This document shows positions 61,176 through 64,000 of a stretch of DNA of 64,000 nucleotides, piece by piece. The stretch covers positions 1-64,000 of the forward strand of contig CACKXH010000001.1 of the NCBI GenBank assembly GCA_902604005.1, written 5' to 3'. The position numbers and the translations under genes are program-made. Numbering within the stretch: position 1 is the stretch's first letter; each line of letters begins with the position of its first letter. The notes under the pieces are model-generated. The model had not been told where the DNA came from. It saw only the letters and a list, made by a program, of their open reading frames with translations, and ran no database searches. Source of the stretch: an uncultured Pelagibacteraceae bacterium (GTDB lineage: Bacteria; Pseudomonadota; Alphaproteobacteria; Pelagibacterales; Pelagibacteraceae).

Positions 61176-61661
61176 TTAATTCAATATCAGTAAGCTTAGA
61201 TTTAGAAATAGTGCATAGGTAGTCCAAAGTAAATAGGGAATCATAAGATAATAGCTCACTAAATTGACACGTTTAAATCTTTGAATAATTATAATTATCA
61301 AAAAAATTAATACCAAAAGGACCATGAGCGCAAATAAAATTTGGTGTAAACCAAAGAAAACGATACTCCAAGTTGTATTAAACACTATATGGATAAAATA
61401 AATAAAAATTGTATTCACATCTCTATTTTTACTGTGCCAAAAAAGCCAAATAGCTACCGTCATCATTAAATATAATGTTGTCCAAACAGGAGCAAAAACC
61501 CAGTCTGGTGGGTTATAGTTTGACTTTAATAGTTGAGAATACCAAGGTTCTTTAAAAGTAACTGTCACAATTCCTCCAATAAATGAGGCAGAATACGTAA
61601 TTACAAAAAAAAGAACAAATGATAGAAATTTATTTTTTAACATATAAGTATTATACATCAC
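61176..61661 (-). CDS. tspO: TspO/MBR family protein (likely start at 61643)
   Basis: WYSQLLKSNYNPPDWVFAPVWTTLYLMMTVAIWLFW, five TM. Confidence 0.92.
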   Translation of the reverse strand: MMYNTYMLKNKFLSFVLFFVITYSASFIGGIVTVTFKEPWYSQLLKSNYNPPDWVFAPVWTTLYLMMTVAIWLFWHSKNRDVNTIFIYFIHIVFNTTWSIVFFGLHQILFALMVLLVLIFLIIIIIQRFKRVNLVSYYLMIPYLLWTTYALFLNLSLLILN

Positions 61662-61667
61662 TATAGT

Positions 61668-62429
61668 ATGAATAAAAAAACTATTTGGATAACAGGTGGA
61701 AGCACAGGTATAGGCAAAGCTGTAGCAATTAAGTTTGCTAATAAAGGCTGGAATGTTGCAATTTCTGCAAGAAGAAAAAATCTTCTTAAAGAGATTTCAG
61801 ATAACAATGAAAATATTTATGAATTCCCCCTTGATGTTACTGATAAGTCAAAATGTAAAGAGGTTTTTCAGGAAATTGAAAGTAAATTTAAGAATATTGA
61901 TATTTGTTTTTTTTCAACTGGAACTTGGAATCCAAAAAAAGAAAAGGACATTGATGTTGAGCAAATAGAGGATGTTTTTAAAGTAAATTTTTTTGGAACT
62001 TTAAATAGTATTAAGGCAGTAGAAGAATATTTCAAAAATAAAAAAAATGGTATTATTACAATAGTTTCCTCTATAGCTGGATACAGAGGCCTACCTAATT
62101 CTACTGGGTATGGGCCTTCGAAATCAGCTCTAAATAATTTAGCAGAGAGTTTATATTTTGATTTTAAAAGATCAAATGTACGAGTTTGCTTAGTAAGCCC
62201 AGGATTTATCAAAACACCTATGACGGATAAAAATGATTTTAAAATGCCTTTTTTGAAAAGTACTGAATATGCTGCTGAAAAAATTTATGATGGTTTAATA
62301 AATAAAAATGTTTTTGAAATTCATTTTCCAAAATCTTTAACTTTAATACTTAAATTATTTAGTTTTTTACCTAGTAAAATTTATTTTGGTTTATTGGGAA
62401 AAATGACTAAATACCAAAAGAAAAATTAA
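61668..62429 (+). CDS. short-chain dehydrogenase/reductase
   Basis: IWITGGSTGIGKAVAIKFA, SSIAGYRGLPNSTGYGPSKSALNNLAESL. Confidence 0.9.
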   Translation: MNKKTIWITGGSTGIGKAVAIKFANKGWNVAISARRKNLLKEISDNNENIYEFPLDVTDKSKCKEVFQEIESKFKNIDICFFSTGTWNPKKEKDIDVEQIEDVFKVNFFGTLNSIKAVEEYFKNKKNGIITIVSSIAGYRGLPNSTGYGPSKSALNNLAESLYFDFKRSNVRVCLVSPGFIKTPMTDKNDFKMPFLKSTEYAAEKIYDGLINKNVFEIHFPKSLTLILKLFSFLPSKIYFGLLGKMTKYQKKN

Positions 62430-62980
62430 TCTTTAACAAATACAACTGTTAATTCAGCCACTTTAAAACCAAACTTAGTCATTGTAGCTCTATTAATAGC
62501 TACACGATCATCTTGTTTAAAAATCCAATCATCAAATGTAATTTTGATTTCTTTACCTTTAACAGGTACCAGTAAAACATATTCGAATTTAAAAGCTGGA
62601 CCATAAGAATAACCTTTGGCTTTACCAACAACATCCCCTGCTGTCCCCTCATAATTATTGTCATCAATTTTAGTTATTTGCCATTGTCTAGTTTGAATTT
62701 CTCCATCATCCCAGTCAAATTTTTCATCAAGTATTAATTTTTTTCCATCCCATTTTCCATTTAAAATAGCCGAAAATTGTCTTGTAACTTTGCCAGATCT
62801 ATTTTGAAGAACACCCCAAGCTTTTACGTTTCCTGATAAATACTCTTCAATAATCAATCTTGGTTTTTTATCTTTAAAATCTTCTGGTTTCATAGAACTA
62901 TTTAATGAACAACTTGTAATTAAGAATAATGAAATTATCAATAAAATTGATTTAAACTGTTTAATGTCACGCATATTCAT
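62426..62980 (-). CDS. DUF3833-type lipoprotein
   Basis: Lipobox LITSCSLN; GVLQNRSGKVTRQFSAILNGKWDGKKLILDEKFDWDDGEIQTRQWQI; adjacent to the cfa-like gene. Confidence 0.8.
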   Translation of the reverse strand: MNMRDIKQFKSILLIISLFLITSCSLNSSMKPEDFKDKKPRLIIEEYLSGNVKAWGVLQNRSGKVTRQFSAILNGKWDGKKLILDEKFDWDDGEIQTRQWQITKIDDNNYEGTAGDVVGKAKGYSYGPAFKFEYVLLVPVKGKEIKITFDDWIFKQDDRVAINRATMTKFGFKVAELTVVFVKD

Positions 62981-62984
62981 TTTT

Positions 62985-64000
62985 TTATTTATTTTGAATT
63001 GAAAATTGTATTAAATCAATATTCTTAGATTTAAAACCAGCTTCGCAATAACACAAGTAAAACTCCCACATTCTTTTAAAAGTCAAGTCAAAACCTTGGT
63101 TTTTGATTAAGTCCCATTTTTTATTAAATTCGTCTCTCCATATGGACAAAGTATTTGAATAATGATCAGCATAAGATTCGTAAGACTTTATAGTTAAACC
63201 ATTATCAGAAACATATTTATTAATACTATTCTTATTTGGAAGGAAGCCACCCGGAAAAATATATTTTTGAATAAAATCTTCTTTATTTTTATATCTATCA
63301 AATAAAGCATCATCAATTGTAATAGCTTGAATGGCAGCTTTGCCATTTTTTGATAAATTATTTTTTATAGTTTTAAAATAACTCTCTAAATAATTTTGAC
63401 CCACAGCTTCAATCATTTCTATTGATGCTATTGAATTATATTTATTCTTTAAATCTCTATAGTCTTTAATCTCAATATTAACTTTTTCATTTAAACCACA
63501 ATTGTGAATTCTTTGTTTAGCATACTCAAATTGTTTTTTTGAAATTGTAATGCAATCAAGTTTTACATCATATTTTTTTCCAAGATATTCTGCAAAACCT
63601 CCCCATCCACATCCTATTTCTAAAACTTTATCACCACTGCTAGGTTTGATTAAATCTATTAGTTTTTGATATTTATTATTTTGTGCATCTGATAAATTTT
63701 TATTATCATTGTCAAAAATAGCACTTGAATAAGTCAATGTCTTATCAAGCCATAGAGAGAAAAATTCATTTCCTAGATCATAATGTCTAGCTATATTTTC
63801 TTTACTTCTATTTTTTGTGTTCTTAATAAAAATATTTTTTAAAAAATTAATAAATGGAAAATCTAGTAAACCTGAAAATTTATGAATTTGATTTATGTTT
63901 CTAGCTGTAACTTCTATTAAATCTGATAAATTATTAGTCTCAAATTCATTTTTCATATAAGACTCTGCGAACCCAACACTTCCTCCTTTTATAAGATTAA
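62985..64000 (-). CDS. cyclopropane-fatty-acyl-phospholipid synthase family methyltransferase, 5' end beyond the window
   Basis: ENIARHYDLGNEFFSLWLDKTLTYSSAIF, KVLEIGCGWGGFAEYLGKKY, PGGFLPN. The frame stays open upstream of the track start: NLIKGGSVGFAESYMKNEF, typical CFA N-terminal domain. Confidence 0.92.
   Translation of the reverse strand, partial: NLIKGGSVGFAESYMKNEFETNNLSDLIEVTARNINQIHKFSGLLDFPFINFLKNIFIKNTKNRSKENIARHYDLGNEFFSLWLDKTLTYSSAIFDNDNKNLSDAQNNKYQKLIDLIKPSSGDKVLEIGCGWGGFAEYLGKKYDVKLDCITISKKQFEYAKQRIHNCGLNEKVNIEIKDYRDLKNKYNSIASIEMIEAVGQNYLESYFKTIKNNLSKNGKAAIQAITIDDALFDRYKNKEDFIQKYIFPGGFLPNKNSINKYVSDNGLTIKSYESYADHYSNTLSIWRDEFNKKWDLIKNQGFDLTFKRMWEFYLCYCEAGFKSKNIDLIQFSIQNK

Noticed and set aside
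61174-61227. Extended N-terminus of the FAD oxidoreductase overlapping tspO
   Set aside because: MDDVVIIGGGIIG at 61173 is a standard Rossmann start; upstream residues are the out-of-frame tspO end.
1-64000. tRNA/rRNA genes, CRISPR arrays, IS elements, prophage, toxin-antitoxin or defence islands
   Set aside because: No such structures seen; intergenic spaces are too short and no transposase, integrase, Cas or RM motifs occur in the translations.

Overview
This is a 64 kb, AT-rich, densely packed bacterial chromosome segment. Gene content and order (iscR-suf, lptFG-lptD-surA-pdxA-rsmA, rpsF-rpsR-rplI-dnaB, aroQ-accB-accC, NDUFA12-DUF2155) and the streamlining indicate an alphaproteobacterium of the SAR11/Pelagibacter type. 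I found no rRNA, tRNA, CRISPR array, IS element or prophage. Most of the window is housekeeping. The less ordinary parts are: (1) a transporter-creatinase-glycine amidinotransferase operon at 46.4-49.7 kb; (2) a formate dehydrogenase locus at 49.7-59.3 kb with MoeA/MobA, a NifU-like scaffold, an HPP membrane protein, FdhD, a fused gamma-beta subunit and SelO; (3) a canonical programmed +1 frameshift in prfB that the ORF track misses; (4) a dnaB gene split by one extra A in an A8 tract; (5) an RNase E/G lacking the zinc-link cysteines; (6) a stand-alone class II RNR C-terminal-type protein; (7) a FOXRED1-like oxidoreductase; (8) an IscR type 1-like operator; (9) five of ten convergent gene pairs ending in the same shared TTAA stop-codon tetranucleotide. 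All family calls come from reading the translations; no database search was run.
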